Source: Treponema sp.
GTDB taxonomy: Bacteria; Spirochaetota; Spirochaetia; Treponematales; Treponemataceae
Length of the DNA stretch: 15,446 nucleotides
Assembly: GCA_031290005.1 (NCBI GenBank)
Contig: JAITOJ010000019.1
Location: 1 to 15,446 of the forward strand
Direction: 5' to 3'
Shown here piece by piece: positions 1 through 7,732 of this stretch. Position 1 is the stretch's first letter; every line of letters begins with the position of its first letter. Under the pieces are notes generated by a model, which saw only the letters and a program-made list of their open reading frames with translations, had not been told where the DNA came from and made no database searches. Both the position numbers and the translations under genes were made by a program.

Positions 1-116
1 TCAACCAGCGCGTTCACCGTAAGGCGACGCACTTCAGACTCCTTGATAAGCCCGTGCCGCGCATTGCCCGCGTCACGGGGATTCTCCAGCGTGATTTCTT
101 CCTTAAATGTACTCAT
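1..116 (-). CDS. Partial gene (N-terminus only), possible retropepsin-like aspartic protease
   Basis: The reading frame opens with ATG at 116-114 and leaves the window at base 1, so only about 38 codons are present. A Shine-Dalgarno sequence (TAAGGA, 125-130) stands 8 nt before the start, and a promoter lies just upstream at 136-164. The visible protein begins MSTFKEEITLENPRD and ends VRRLTVNALV, with the next codon starting GA (Asp or Glu). In clan AA retropepsin-like proteins from bacteria, a short N-terminal strand region leads into a '(N)ALVDTGA' catalytic motif, and the last visible residues would fit that with the catalytic Asp at the window edge. This identification rests on memory of the family pattern and the catalytic motif itself is outside the window. 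That a gene starts here is much surer than its function. Confidence 0.6.
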   Translation of the reverse strand, partial: MSTFKEEITLENPRDAGNARHGLIKESEVRRLTVNALV

Positions 117-135
117 TAGCTTTTTCCTTACTCCC

Positions 136-164
136 ATGCTACCCCTCTTCCCGGCCCCTGTCAA
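136..164 (-). promoter_or_regulatory. Sigma-70 promoter for the left-end partial gene
   Basis: On the minus strand there is a perfect -35 box TTGACA (159-164), a 17-nt spacer and a weaker -10 box TAGCAT (136-141). The start codon lies 19 nt past the -10 box, giving a leader of about a dozen bases that holds little more than the ribosome binding site. The same geometry is seen at the promoters of the 313-897 gene and of glnA. Confidence 0.6.
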
Positions 165-174
165 ACGCCCCCAA

Positions 175-229
175 ACAAAGAAGGCGAAGTCCGCGTGAAC
201 AAGTTCACGAACGACCTCGCCTTCTTTGT
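175..229 (-). terminator. Long imperfect hairpin, possible terminator of the 313-897 gene
   Basis: A perfect 13-bp inverted repeat (175-187 with 217-229) is extended inward past one mismatch by 3 bp (189-191 with 213-215). It encloses a second perfect inverted repeat (194-200 with 203-209). The whole 55-nt segment can fold as one long hairpin. Read on the minus strand it follows the stop codon of the 313-897 gene by about 83 nt, and the 3' arm ends in a T-rich stretch (CTTTGTTT) that runs into Gs. This is not a classical U-run, so termination is plausible but unproven. It could also be a dispersed palindromic repeat element. Confidence 0.45.
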
Positions 230-312
230 GAAATAGATCGTGCCTCAGCGGGGGACGCTTGCCTCAGACTTAGTCGCCGCGCTCCCGCATGAGACCCTAT
301 TTCAGCACTGGC

Positions 313-897
313 CTACCATGTCTTTGGCTCAAAGCCCTCCGGCATATCAATTTTTATCGTGTCGCCGGTGAGTTCTATCACGAAAAAGCCCTTGTCTATG
401 GCATATTCCCGCGCTTGATGACTCATCTTTACACCAGCCATCGCCCCGTACAACTTTCGATTGGCAAAAAGTGAGTTGGGTTCATGGCGCAGTATCTCCA
501 TCCGGGTTTCATGCTTGTCAACATCGCCCTGGGTCATCGTCGTCTTCGATTCCACCGCCATCGCTATCGTCCCGTTGACCAGCAGCATATCCACTTCAGT
601 CAACTTCCGTTTCGTCTTTTTTTCCTTCACCTTATAATTCTGAAAGGAACGATCAAAATCAAGTCCAAGCGCCTCGAACGTTTCAACCAGATCCGAGGCC
701 ATCAGCCCCTCCGCCATGTCCCCAAGCGAATTATTCACCCCGCCAACGTTTGCAGACAATTCCTTTATCTGCTCGTCTGTCTTTTTCTGCGACTCGGTTA
801 CTTCCTTTATCTTCTTGTCCGTTTCCATCATTGCCGCCCAGACCTTCTCAAAGGTCAGCCCCATCTGCGGCTGGCGTGTTTGCGCTGTCATTGCCAT
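313..897 (-). CDS. Hypothetical protein with PD-(D/E)XK nuclease-like core and N-terminal coiled coil
   Basis: The protein has 194 residues. The start at 897 (MAMTAQ...) is chosen because GGAGGT (902-907) sits 4 nt before it; the longer frame from 954 would begin upstream of the promoter. Residues about 24-50 are rich in Lys, Glu and Gln with a heptad-like pattern and should form a coiled coil, probably for oligomerisation. The second half carries the arrangement typical of the PD-(D/E)XK superfamily: Asp103 (EVDMLLVN), a hydrophobic strand, then Glu116-Ser-Lys118 (AVESK), followed by a helical Lys/His/Glu-rich stretch. This signature belongs to metal-dependent nucleases, but several families with the fold are inactive or unassigned. 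There is no signal peptide, so it is cytoplasmic. The gene stands alone between a terminator and a hairpin and has its own promoter. The specific function is unknown; DNA cleavage or repair is only a structural guess. Confidence 0.8.
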   Translation of the reverse strand: MAMTAQTRQPQMGLTFEKVWAAMMETDKKIKEVTESQKKTDEQIKELSANVGGVNNSLGDMAEGLMASDLVETFEALGLDFDRSFQNYKVKEKKTKRKLTEVDMLLVNGTIAMAVESKTTMTQGDVDKHETRMEILRHEPNSLFANRKLYGAMAGVKMSHQAREYAIDKGFFVIELTGDTIKIDMPEGFEPKTW

Positions 898-901
898 AGA
901 T

Positions 902-907
902 ACCTCC
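902..907 (-). promoter_or_regulatory. Ribosome binding site fixing the start of the PD-(D/E)XK gene
   Basis: GGAGGT on the minus strand lies 4 nt before ATG at 897 and identifies that codon, rather than the in-frame ATG at 954, as the start. Confidence 0.8.
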
Positions 908-919
908 GTTAACATGTGT

Positions 920-948
920 AGTATATCACGTTTTACCCAACCTGTCAA
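920..948 (-). promoter_or_regulatory. Strong sigma-70 promoter for the PD-(D/E)XK gene
   Basis: On the minus strand TTGACA (943-948) and TATACT (920-925) are separated by exactly 17 nt. The start codon lies 22 nt past the -10 box. The -35 box begins five bases after the T-run of the preceding operon terminator, so termination and reinitiation are packed back to back. The 12 bases around the -35 box (941-952) also occur around the promoter at 157-168. Confidence 0.85.
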
Positions 949-952
949 ACGC

Positions 953-986
953 AAAAAAACGCCGCCCCCCGAAAGAGACGGCGTTT
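953..986 (-). terminator. Rho-independent terminator of the lipoprotein operon
   Basis: On the minus strand a perfect 8-bp stem, AAACGCCG pairing with CGGCGTTT (979-986 with 957-964), is followed by seven consecutive T residues (959-953). It lies about 32 nt after the stop codon of the 1500-aa lipoprotein gene and closes the five-gene operon. Confidence 0.85.
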
Positions 987-991
987 AATCA

Positions 992-1012
992 ATTTGGCGT
1001 CAGGAGCCAAAT
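992..1012 (-). terminator. Short hairpin between stop codon and terminator
   Basis: A perfect 7-bp stem (992-998 with 1006-1012) with a 7-nt loop lies only 5 nt after the stop codon of the 1500-aa gene. It has no T-run of its own. It may assist termination or protect the 3' end of the mRNA. Confidence 0.4.
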
Positions 1013-1017
1013 GTTGG

Positions 1018-4000
1018 TTACGGATAGTCAATATCTATACGTGAAATTTCGACATCATCGCTGCAATAAAAATAATAATCCTTCGCTGTGGCACTGAAAG
1101 AAAATTTCTTACCACTGCTGACATCATAAGTTTCTTTTACCGCTCCATCGTAGTACGTCCTAAGCACACGACCTGAACTTCCATATGCCCAGATAGTTAT
1201 TTCACAGGCGGCAAGTGGAGTAAGTTTCACTGTGCGATTGGTAATTGCCGTACTGCCACCTCCAAACCGCAACCGGTAAGTAAAAGTGATTCCTTCATAA
1301 GTTCTGTTTTGCGAAAAAACTCCGAAGTTAGAACCAGCACCGTTTATGAATGTCAATAGACCAACCGTCCTTGTCTCATTTCCAATAGTACCTGCACTGA
1401 CATAGGGCTCGTTACTCATAAGTATCGATACGTCTTCATACAGCACCGGCGCCACATACTTCTTCACCGTCACCTGATACCCGCCAGACACCACGCCGGA
1501 CGCATCGGAAGCGACCGCGTACACCCACACATCCGTGTTTGCCGCCAGATCCGTTGCTGCCGTGAGCAGACCGCTTCCATTTATCGATGCGGCGGTTGCG
1601 TTTTCCGCACCCGCGTAGGTGGCGCTGTCCTTCACTGCCCAGGTATACGCCCCGTTTGTAGCGTTACTCGGTAAAACTTCCGCGCTGAACTGGAGCGTTT
1701 CAGCAGCTACTGGACCTTCGGTGGCTCCTGCGGTAATTTCGTCCGCGTCACCGGCGGCGCTTATCGCAATACCCGTCACCGGCACATTAGCCACTTCGCT
1801 GGCTATCGTCACTTCTTGCCCTGTGGAAACAATGTCGTCACTGTTGCCGCTGGCTTGCGTGACTATGGCGAACACATACACCGTAGCAGTAGCGCTGCCC
1901 GTCGTCAACACACCGGTACTTGAGTTAATGGTCGCATTGGATGACGTTGAATCTACCGTAGCGCTGTTGGAGTCGCTCACCACCCATTTTATATCCTGAT
2001 AGTAGGCGTCCGTGGGATCAAGGGTTGCGGTGTAGGTTGCCGTGGCGGTGTTCGTTTGAACCTCGGCAGGCCCGCCGCTCACTGTAACGCTGGTCACCGC
2101 CTTGGGCGACACGGTCACCGTCACGCTGTCGGTCTTGCCCGACCCGTCATTGGCCGTAGCGCTGATGGTGGATGTACCCAGACCAACCGCGGTCACCACG
2201 CCGCCGGCCACCGTGGCAACGCTTTCACTGCCGCTCGCCCAGATTACCGTCTGGTCGGTCGCGTTGGCCGGCAATATTGCAACGGTGAGGGTTTTGGTAG
2301 GAGCAGGCCCGCTGTTAGCAAGCGTCAGCGTGAAATTGGTTGCGCTCGCTTCGTTGTCCATGATGTCCACAGACGCAACCGGCGTAGGCTTGGCGGGAAC
2401 AACGAACACGTCGAAGATACGGCCAGGGGTCGAAGTAGATGATAACACTATACTCACTACATCTGTTCCAGCATAAGGTACGGTAACCGTTTGGGGGTCG
2501 GTCGTAGCGGTAGAACCAGTACCAGCTACTGCCTCGTCATTTCCAATTTTTACCGTTGGATATCTTCCTGAACCTGATGTATTGGAAGCATAATTAACGA
2601 TAACAGTTAATGGCCCTTGCATTCCGATTATTGTTCCCCAGGTGTTGTTTCCTCCTGGCACCAAGGCGCCGATTGAGAAACCACAGTCTGGAGTAGGAAT
2701 AGCCTGAGTAGGAGTCGTAGACCCTCTGCCTATAGTCAGCGTTTTTGTGCCCGTTGTATCAAACAGCGCAGCACCAACAGTACCATCGGTCTGGAAATTC
2801 CAGTGATACCGGAACGTCTGCACCGTCACCGTGTGCGCATCCGACACGGCTTTGCCGCCGCCTTCTTTGTCCGCTGTGGATGCCGCAAACACATAGACCG
2901 TCTTGTTTTCGGTAAGCCAGGTATCCGTGGCGGTCAATTCGCCGGTTGCGGAAATAGCGGCATAAGTTGAAGTCCCGCCCGAATTGTAGGTGCTGCTGTC
3001 GCTTACCACCCACGTCACGGTCTGGGTCGCCCCAACTGGCAGCAGTGCGGCGGCAAGCTGAATCTTCTTGCCGGAGTTTCCTGTGTCATTCCCGGCAATC
3101 ACCGCATTGGGGCCGCTCACCGCTACGCTTGCCGGCTTGGGCCGCGGCGCTATTGTCACCGTAAGCGGGGTAAACACCACACCGGGCTCGTTCTTGTCAC
3201 CAGGAGACACGGCAAAGACATACACCATCTGTTCCACGTCAAGAACAGCGTCCTGCGCTTTAAGCGTTGCGGTTGTGCCGCTTGGCTCCGTCACTGTTGC
3301 GTAAGTCGACGCGGCTTCTTCGTTATAGGTTTCCGTATCCTGCACTTTCCAGGTCAACGAGCCGTAATCCGCGCCCGCAGGCAGCACAGAGGCGCTCAGG
3401 GCCAGGGTTTCGCCGCTGTCCTGTGCGCCGTCTCCGGCAATAATAGCGCTTGTCTCCCCGTCATCGCGGCTCACGGTAATGCTGCCCACCTTAGGCGCTA
3501 CAGAGTTCACCAGTATTTTGTATTCCCCGGTAACTCCTCCCGCGTCATTGGCGGTGGCGGTAACCGTTATCACCCCCGCCCAGCCGGTGACAGTCACCTT
3601 TTTCTTGTTGCCTTCGACATTATCAAATCCCACACTGCCGGTAACTGAATAGCCACCCTCAACTTCTGTGCCTATCGACCAGATATAGGTCTGGTTATCC
3701 GCGTTGTCGGGGCTGACAGTCGCCGCAAGCGTAATGCCTCCACTGGGGAACGCCGCCAGGTGGGTAATGTAATCATAACCCCCACCTGAACCGGGCGCGG
3801 TCCCTGTGTCAAGATCGATGTCAATCTCATCCACCAATATGCGGCTCCGATCTGCTTCCGGTGTTTTGTACAGGGTCTTGTCAGTTCTATAGGTAATCTC
3901 GATGTTGGAAAATTGCACATCAACATTACTGACGATAAACCCAGGGTACACCGCAGCCGTGCCATTCACGGAAGCAGTCATACCGGAAATAGTCCAGGTT

Positions 4001-5520
4001 TTAATCGCGGAATCTGTTCCGTCACTTGCGTAATATCCTGCGGTATAGGCGTTACCAGCACGCTCCAGTTTGAAGATGTATTCATCCTGCCAGGTCTTTG
4101 TTTCGGTATCGCCGGTCGCGCTATTCGTTGTTGTCTCATTGGTAGAACGATAGTGCCGGATAAGTCCATCCGCCCCAAAGCGCAAACCCGCGAACCGCAC
4201 CGTACCGTCGGGGTTAGACAATGCACCAATGATAACGCCATTGGCGCCGCCGGCAACTTCGTTATTCCGCGCGGTCATCTTTATCCGCGCGGACACGCTA
4301 AAATCACCCGTCACAGCGGTGTTCAGATACACAACGGTATTTTTTCTGGTTACCTCGGTCTCGGTATTGCCAAATCCCGCTCCCTCAATGTTATTCCTAA
4401 TCACCAGCCGGCTGTTGCCCAACTGCGTATCCTCCAGCGCCGGGGCATTCCCGCTTGCGGTGGTACCGGTTTCGCCAACCTCACCCTGGTTGTACACCAG
4501 CAGGTGGGGGCCTTGGAATGACACCTCGCCTACAGCCGGGGTGGCGGTACTGGTCGAACCAAGAGAATCATAGTCAAAGGGGGTACCCTCGGCTTTGAAG
4601 TACACCGTTGCCGCCGCGGCTGGAATGTACATGTCCCACGCGTTGGTATCCACCGCCAATGCGGACGTACCAAGCCAGTACTCTTCCGTACGGGCGGCGT
4701 TGGAATAGGCGTGAATATTATCGCCCAGTTCAAGACCAACAGCGCCGGTTATCACCAGTTTCGCGGTTCCGGTTAGATGGGCAACATTTACAAAATCACC
4801 CGCCGTAATGGTATAGGTCTTGCTGCTGGTGAGGTTTGAATAGATGTGCACCTTTTCTGTGCGCGTAATCTCCTGATAGGCGTTTGCCATATCAAGCACC
4901 AGGGTATACACGCCGGGGGCAAGGGAAACGTCGCCGTTCTTTCCGCCCGGCAGCAAATCGCCAGGGGAGGCTTCCGCCAGATCGTCCGTATCGTCATAAA
5001 TCCGCAATTCGGCCTTGGTAAGATCGGCGGGAAGCGTTACGCCGTAGTGGAACGTTCCGTTTCCTTGGTTTGTAACAGGGTACAGGGTGATGCTTACGGG
5101 ATTGGAAACTCCCGCAGCCACCTGCACTACTGTGCTCTCGCCCGCAAGGACAACCTTACTATCGGCAAGCAGACCCTCTGCGCTGATCTTCCAGTACCCT
5201 CCGGTCAGTTCAAGAACGAGGTCATCTTCCGCATCGAACGTGCCCGTCACGGGATTTCCGGTCACAGCCACCCCTTCCGCGTTAACCGGGGCGGCAGCCA
5301 GTTTGTATTGGGAAACAACCGGACTTTCCGGCAGCACGGTACGCGGGGCCGCGTTTTGTATACTGATCCGCACGATACTGGTGGAACCATCCCCGGTATT
5401 TGCTTTCGAGGAGTTCAGCACATCGGTACAGCCTGCCGCGAACAACAGCGGCACTGCGAACAGCGCCATTTTTGCCAGATTTGTCAGAATAGTATGTAAA
5501 CCTTTAGATTTTGCCTTCAT
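1018..5520 (-). CDS. Giant surface lipoprotein with Ig-like (BIG2) repeats and lectin-like domains
   Basis: The protein has 1500 residues. AAGGAG (5528-5533) stands 7 nt before the start and overlaps the stop codon of the upstream gene. A lipoprotein signal ends in a relaxed lipobox (LLFAAGC, Cys31). The order of domains is: an N-terminal module shared with two neighbours (about 50-247, RTVLPE near 60); a beta-rich segment resembling a concanavalin-A-like fold (about 335-545, with GDFSVSARIKM and FAGLRFG); at least six Ig-like repeats of BIG2 type (about 562-675, 678-792, 797-900, 1048-1140, 1142-1240, 1248-1353), several sharing a W-x-V-x-D-(S/T) strand; a HWNFQ module inserted between repeats (about 904-1045), also present in the pectate lyase; and a C-terminal beta-sandwich (about 1358-1500) like those appended to pectin-acting enzymes. 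No catalytic motif is seen. The protein is last in the operon and probably binds carbohydrate or neighbouring surfaces. Binding is inference; lipoprotein export and Ig repeats are well supported. Confidence 0.85.
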   Translation of the reverse strand: MKAKSKGLHTILTNLAKMALFAVPLLFAAGCTDVLNSSKANTGDGSTSIVRISIQNAAPRTVLPESPVVSQYKLAAAPVNAEGVAVTGNPVTGTFDAEDDLVLELTGGYWKISAEGLLADSKVVLAGESTVVQVAAGVSNPVSITLYPVTNQGNGTFHYGVTLPADLTKAELRIYDDTDDLAEASPGDLLPGGKNGDVSLAPGVYTLVLDMANAYQEITRTEKVHIYSNLTSSKTYTITAGDFVNVAHLTGTAKLVITGAVGLELGDNIHAYSNAARTEEYWLGTSALAVDTNAWDMYIPAAAATVYFKAEGTPFDYDSLGSTSTATPAVGEVSFQGPHLLVYNQGEVGETGTTASGNAPALEDTQLGNSRLVIRNNIEGAGFGNTETEVTRKNTVVYLNTAVTGDFSVSARIKMTARNNEVAGGANGVIIGALSNPDGTVRFAGLRFGADGLIRHYRSTNETTTNSATGDTETKTWQDEYIFKLERAGNAYTAGYYASDGTDSAIKTWTISGMTASVNGTAAVYPGFIVSNVDVQFSNIEITYRTDKTLYKTPEADRSRILVDEIDIDLDTGTAPGSGGGYDYITHLAAFPSGGITLAATVSPDNADNQTYIWSIGTEVEGGYSVTGSVGFDNVEGNKKKVTVTGWAGVITVTATANDAGGVTGEYKILVNSVAPKVGSITVSRDDGETSAIIAGDGAQDSGETLALSASVLPAGADYGSLTWKVQDTETYNEEAASTYATVTEPSGTTATLKAQDAVLDVEQMVYVFAVSPGDKNEPGVVFTPLTVTIAPRPKPASVAVSGPNAVIAGNDTGNSGKKIQLAAALLPVGATQTVTWVVSDSSTYNSGGTSTYAAISATGELTATDTWLTENKTVYVFAASTADKEGGGKAVSDAHTVTVQTFRYHWNFQTDGTVGAALFDTTGTKTLTIGRGSTTPTQAIPTPDCGFSIGALVPGGNNTWGTIIGMQGPLTVIVNYASNTSGSGRYPTVKIGNDEAVAGTGSTATTDPQTVTVPYAGTDVVSIVLSSTSTPGRIFDVFVVPAKPTPVASVDIMDNEASATNFTLTLANSGPAPTKTLTVAILPANATDQTVIWASGSESVATVAGGVVTAVGLGTSTISATANDGSGKTDSVTVTVSPKAVTSVTVSGGPAEVQTNTATATYTATLDPTDAYYQDIKWVVSDSNSATVDSTSSNATINSSTGVLTTGSATATVYVFAIVTQASGNSDDIVSTGQEVTIASEVANVPVTGIAISAAGDADEITAGATEGPVAAETLQFSAEVLPSNATNGAYTWAVKDSATYAGAENATAASINGSGLLTAATDLAANTDVWVYAVASDASGVVSGGYQVTVKKYVAPVLYEDVSILMSNEPYVSAGTIGNETRTVGLLTFINGAGSNFGVFSQNRTYEGITFTYRLRFGGGSTAITNRTVKLTPLAACEITIWAYGSSGRVLRTYYDGAVKETYDVSSGKKFSFSATAKDYYFYCSDDVEISRIDIDYP

Positions 5521-5531
5521 CTCATTTCTCC

Positions 5532-7703
5532 TTATAATGCGACTACAAAGGGTACTTCAACGGAATAGTCTTTTCCGTCAACCGTTACAATGACTGTCAC
5601 ATAATGCCCGCCAATGGTCTTAAAGTCCAATGCCTTGACAGTAAGGGACTTCACGTTGCCCTCGGCGCTTCCAGCTTTTTCCACTCCGTCCACCAGCCAA
5701 ACCAACGGGTAAGCGGTGGTTACGGTGAAGGTCTGTTCTTCTTTCGCGCTCCGTGAAAGCGTTACGATCTCTAACGGGGTAACGTCAACAGTAAGCCCGT
5801 GATCCACAATAGTACCAATTTCGATAGTAACAGTTCCGGTGGTGTAGCAGAAAACAGCAACACCTTGCGAAAGGGGAGTAAAGGCATAGCCGTATTTTTC
5901 CACCTTTACGGTAATTGAGCCTGAAAGTTCAAGGCCGGTCACCGTAAGTTCATACACGCCGCCGGTCTTGGCGGTCAGTACGCCTTTTGTTGTTCCCGTG
6001 GCATTGGCGGTAATGCTTATATCATCCGTGCTAAGACCAGTAATGTCTTGACTAAAGGTTAAGGTCAACTTAGTGGTTGTTGCTGTTGCCGAACCGTCCG
6101 CCTCAGCGCTGGTAAAGGTAACCGCTATCCGTTCGCCGGACTTTTTCGCATCGTTAAACACTTTTATCGCCCCTGTGGTTAAGTTCGTAAGTGTGTCCGT
6201 AGCGGCATCAACCTCACCCTGTTCCGCCAAAACATTCTGGGATACCTCCTGCGCGGCGGCTATCGCCATGTTCAAGGTTCCCAGTTCAGCTTCGGTCACC
6301 CAGAAGGTTCCCACAGCAACCAATTTGGCATCCGTGGAAGTAACTATGCTGGTCTTTGCGGCAGTAGCTGTCTTTATGGCCTCGTTAAGCGCCGCCTTAT
6401 CCGACCGCACCACTCCGGTTCCTTCCACTTTAGCGGCGTTAAAGGCACTAAGAGCTTCATTCAGCTCGACCAATGCGACTGTAATATACGCCTGGTTCGC
6501 GTCGTTGTCTGCAACAACCCCTTCAGCGGTTTCTATCGCCGCCCGTAGATTCTTCATCACCTGTTCGGGAACATAATACGTCCCGGCAGGAACAGCGTCG
6601 ATCGATTCGGCATCATCGGCTGCCACAACGCCGTTCATTGCTCCATTGGCTTCCTCGATGAGGGTGGTAAGTCCGGTCTTGTCCGCCGGTTTCGTTCCTT
6701 CACCTATTCCGTTATTAAAAGCGGTTATCCTGTCGGTCAAATCGGCCAGGGCCTTATCCACCATTCCCTGATCCACGTCCTCGCTAGTCTTTATCTCCGC
6801 CGCCGCCGCGATAGACTCATTAAGCGCATCCATTGCCGCCTGTGTTACCCAGGATTTTCCCACGTCCACACTATTGGCATCGCTACCGATAACTACGCCG
6901 GTCTTTGCCTCTTCCGCCGCAATCAGCTTCTCCGTCAACGCCGTCTTGTCAGGTAGGGGGGCAAACACATTGCCATCCCCGCTGCCGGCGAGCGTATACG
7001 ACAGCGCCGCGGAAAGATTATTGTACACATGGGCAATGTCGGTAAGCCGCGCCAGCCTTCCATCGTCAAGTTTCACAATCACCGTCACCTTATAGTAACC
7101 GGCGTCCAGCCCGATACTTCCCGCGCTGGTCTTTGTGCCTGTGCCGGGAGTAACAGTGTTGATTTCGCCGTCTGCCAGCAGGTCTATCGGAGCACCGGTA
7201 ACGCCGCTATAAGCCGATGCCGTTATGGCCGCGGATGCGGCTGTATCCGGGTAAACTACGGTATACGCGATGTTCCCCGCGCCTTCCGTGGAGGCGCCCA
7301 GGGTTATAGCAACCGGAGTAGTTCCCGCCTCTGTTACTATGATACCTGTTTTACTGCCGATAACAACCGGAACCGCCTCCGGGTTTCCGGTATCCGCCTG
7401 GGAAGCATAACCGGCGACTTCCAGATCCCAGGTTCCTTCAGCCAGTTTCACCGTTTTTGAAAGGGACGACCCTGCGGCTATATAGTCTATTTGCTTTACG
7501 TCGCCTTTTTCAAAGGTCAATGTATAGTAAAGAGACGCGACATCAGGCAGAATAGTCCGCGCTCCGCCCCCTATGTTTACCTGTACCAAACCCCCGGCGC
7601 CGGTAGTTTCTGTGGTTATTTCTGTACAGCCAATTACCGCCATGGCAGCGCATACCGCAAGAGCGGTGAACAGGACTGCCCGTAAAAACAATTGTTTTTT
7701 CAT
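5532..7703 (-). CDS. FIVAR/Ig-like surface lipoprotein
   Basis: The protein has 723 residues from the start at 7703. That start is preferred over an in-frame ATG at 7733 because GGAGGA (7711-7716) lies 7 nt before it and the signal peptide then begins MKKQ like that of the upstream neighbour. The lipobox is AVIGC (Cys26). Domains in order: the shared N-terminal module (about 39-240, RTILPD near 50, TDIAHVYNNL near 221-230); three FIVAR-like helical repeats (about 252-336, 341-430, 435-524), each starting DK(T/A)xL and ending in F-N-x-x-(K/G) and a Gly-rich linker; a beta domain of bacterial Ig-like character (about 526-616); and a C-terminal module (about 632-723, TIGGH near 696-700) shared with the 416-aa neighbour. 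FIVAR repeats occur in cell-wall and matrix-binding proteins of other bacteria. No enzyme motif is visible. A role as an adhesin or spacer on the outer surface is inference. Confidence 0.82.
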   Translation of the reverse strand: MKKQLFLRAVLFTALAVCAAMAVIGCTEITTETTGAGGLVQVNIGGGARTILPDVASLYYTLTFEKGDVKQIDYIAAGSSLSKTVKLAEGTWDLEVAGYASQADTGNPEAVPVVIGSKTGIIVTEAGTTPVAITLGASTEGAGNIAYTVVYPDTAASAAITASAYSGVTGAPIDLLADGEINTVTPGTGTKTSAGSIGLDAGYYKVTVIVKLDDGRLARLTDIAHVYNNLSAALSYTLAGSGDGNVFAPLPDKTALTEKLIAAEEAKTGVVIGSDANSVDVGKSWVTQAAMDALNESIAAAAEIKTSEDVDQGMVDKALADLTDRITAFNNGIGEGTKPADKTGLTTLIEEANGAMNGVVAADDAESIDAVPAGTYYVPEQVMKNLRAAIETAEGVVADNDANQAYITVALVELNEALSAFNAAKVEGTGVVRSDKAALNEAIKTATAAKTSIVTSTDAKLVAVGTFWVTEAELGTLNMAIAAAQEVSQNVLAEQGEVDAATDTLTNLTTGAIKVFNDAKKSGERIAVTFTSAEADGSATATTTKLTLTFSQDITGLSTDDISITANATGTTKGVLTAKTGGVYELTVTGLELSGSITVKVEKYGYAFTPLSQGVAVFCYTTGTVTIEIGTIVDHGLTVDVTPLEIVTLSRSAKEEQTFTVTTAYPLVWLVDGVEKAGSAEGNVKSLTVKALDFKTIGGHYVTVIVTVDGKDYSVEVPFVVAL

Positions 7704-7710
7704 GTTTACT

Positions 7711-7716
7711 TCCTCC
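7711..7716 (-). promoter_or_regulatory. Ribosome binding site deciding the start of the 723-aa lipoprotein
   Basis: GGAGGA on the minus strand lies 7 nt before ATG at 7703. The alternative ATG at 7733 overlaps the stop codon of the upstream gene (TAATG) but lacks such a site and would put ten polar or charged residues before the signal peptide. Confidence 0.7.
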
Positions 7717-7732
7717 AGTTTATTTTTGTACA

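Noticed and set aside
898..954. Longer start (ATG at 954) for the PD-(D/E)XK gene
   Set aside because: The extra 19 codons overlap the -35 and -10 boxes of a consensus promoter, and a GGAGGT site points to the ATG at 897.
4846..5499. 217-codon plus-strand reading frame inside the giant lipoprotein gene
   Set aside because: It lies wholly antisense to a well-supported gene, has low-complexity composition and no recognisable domain.
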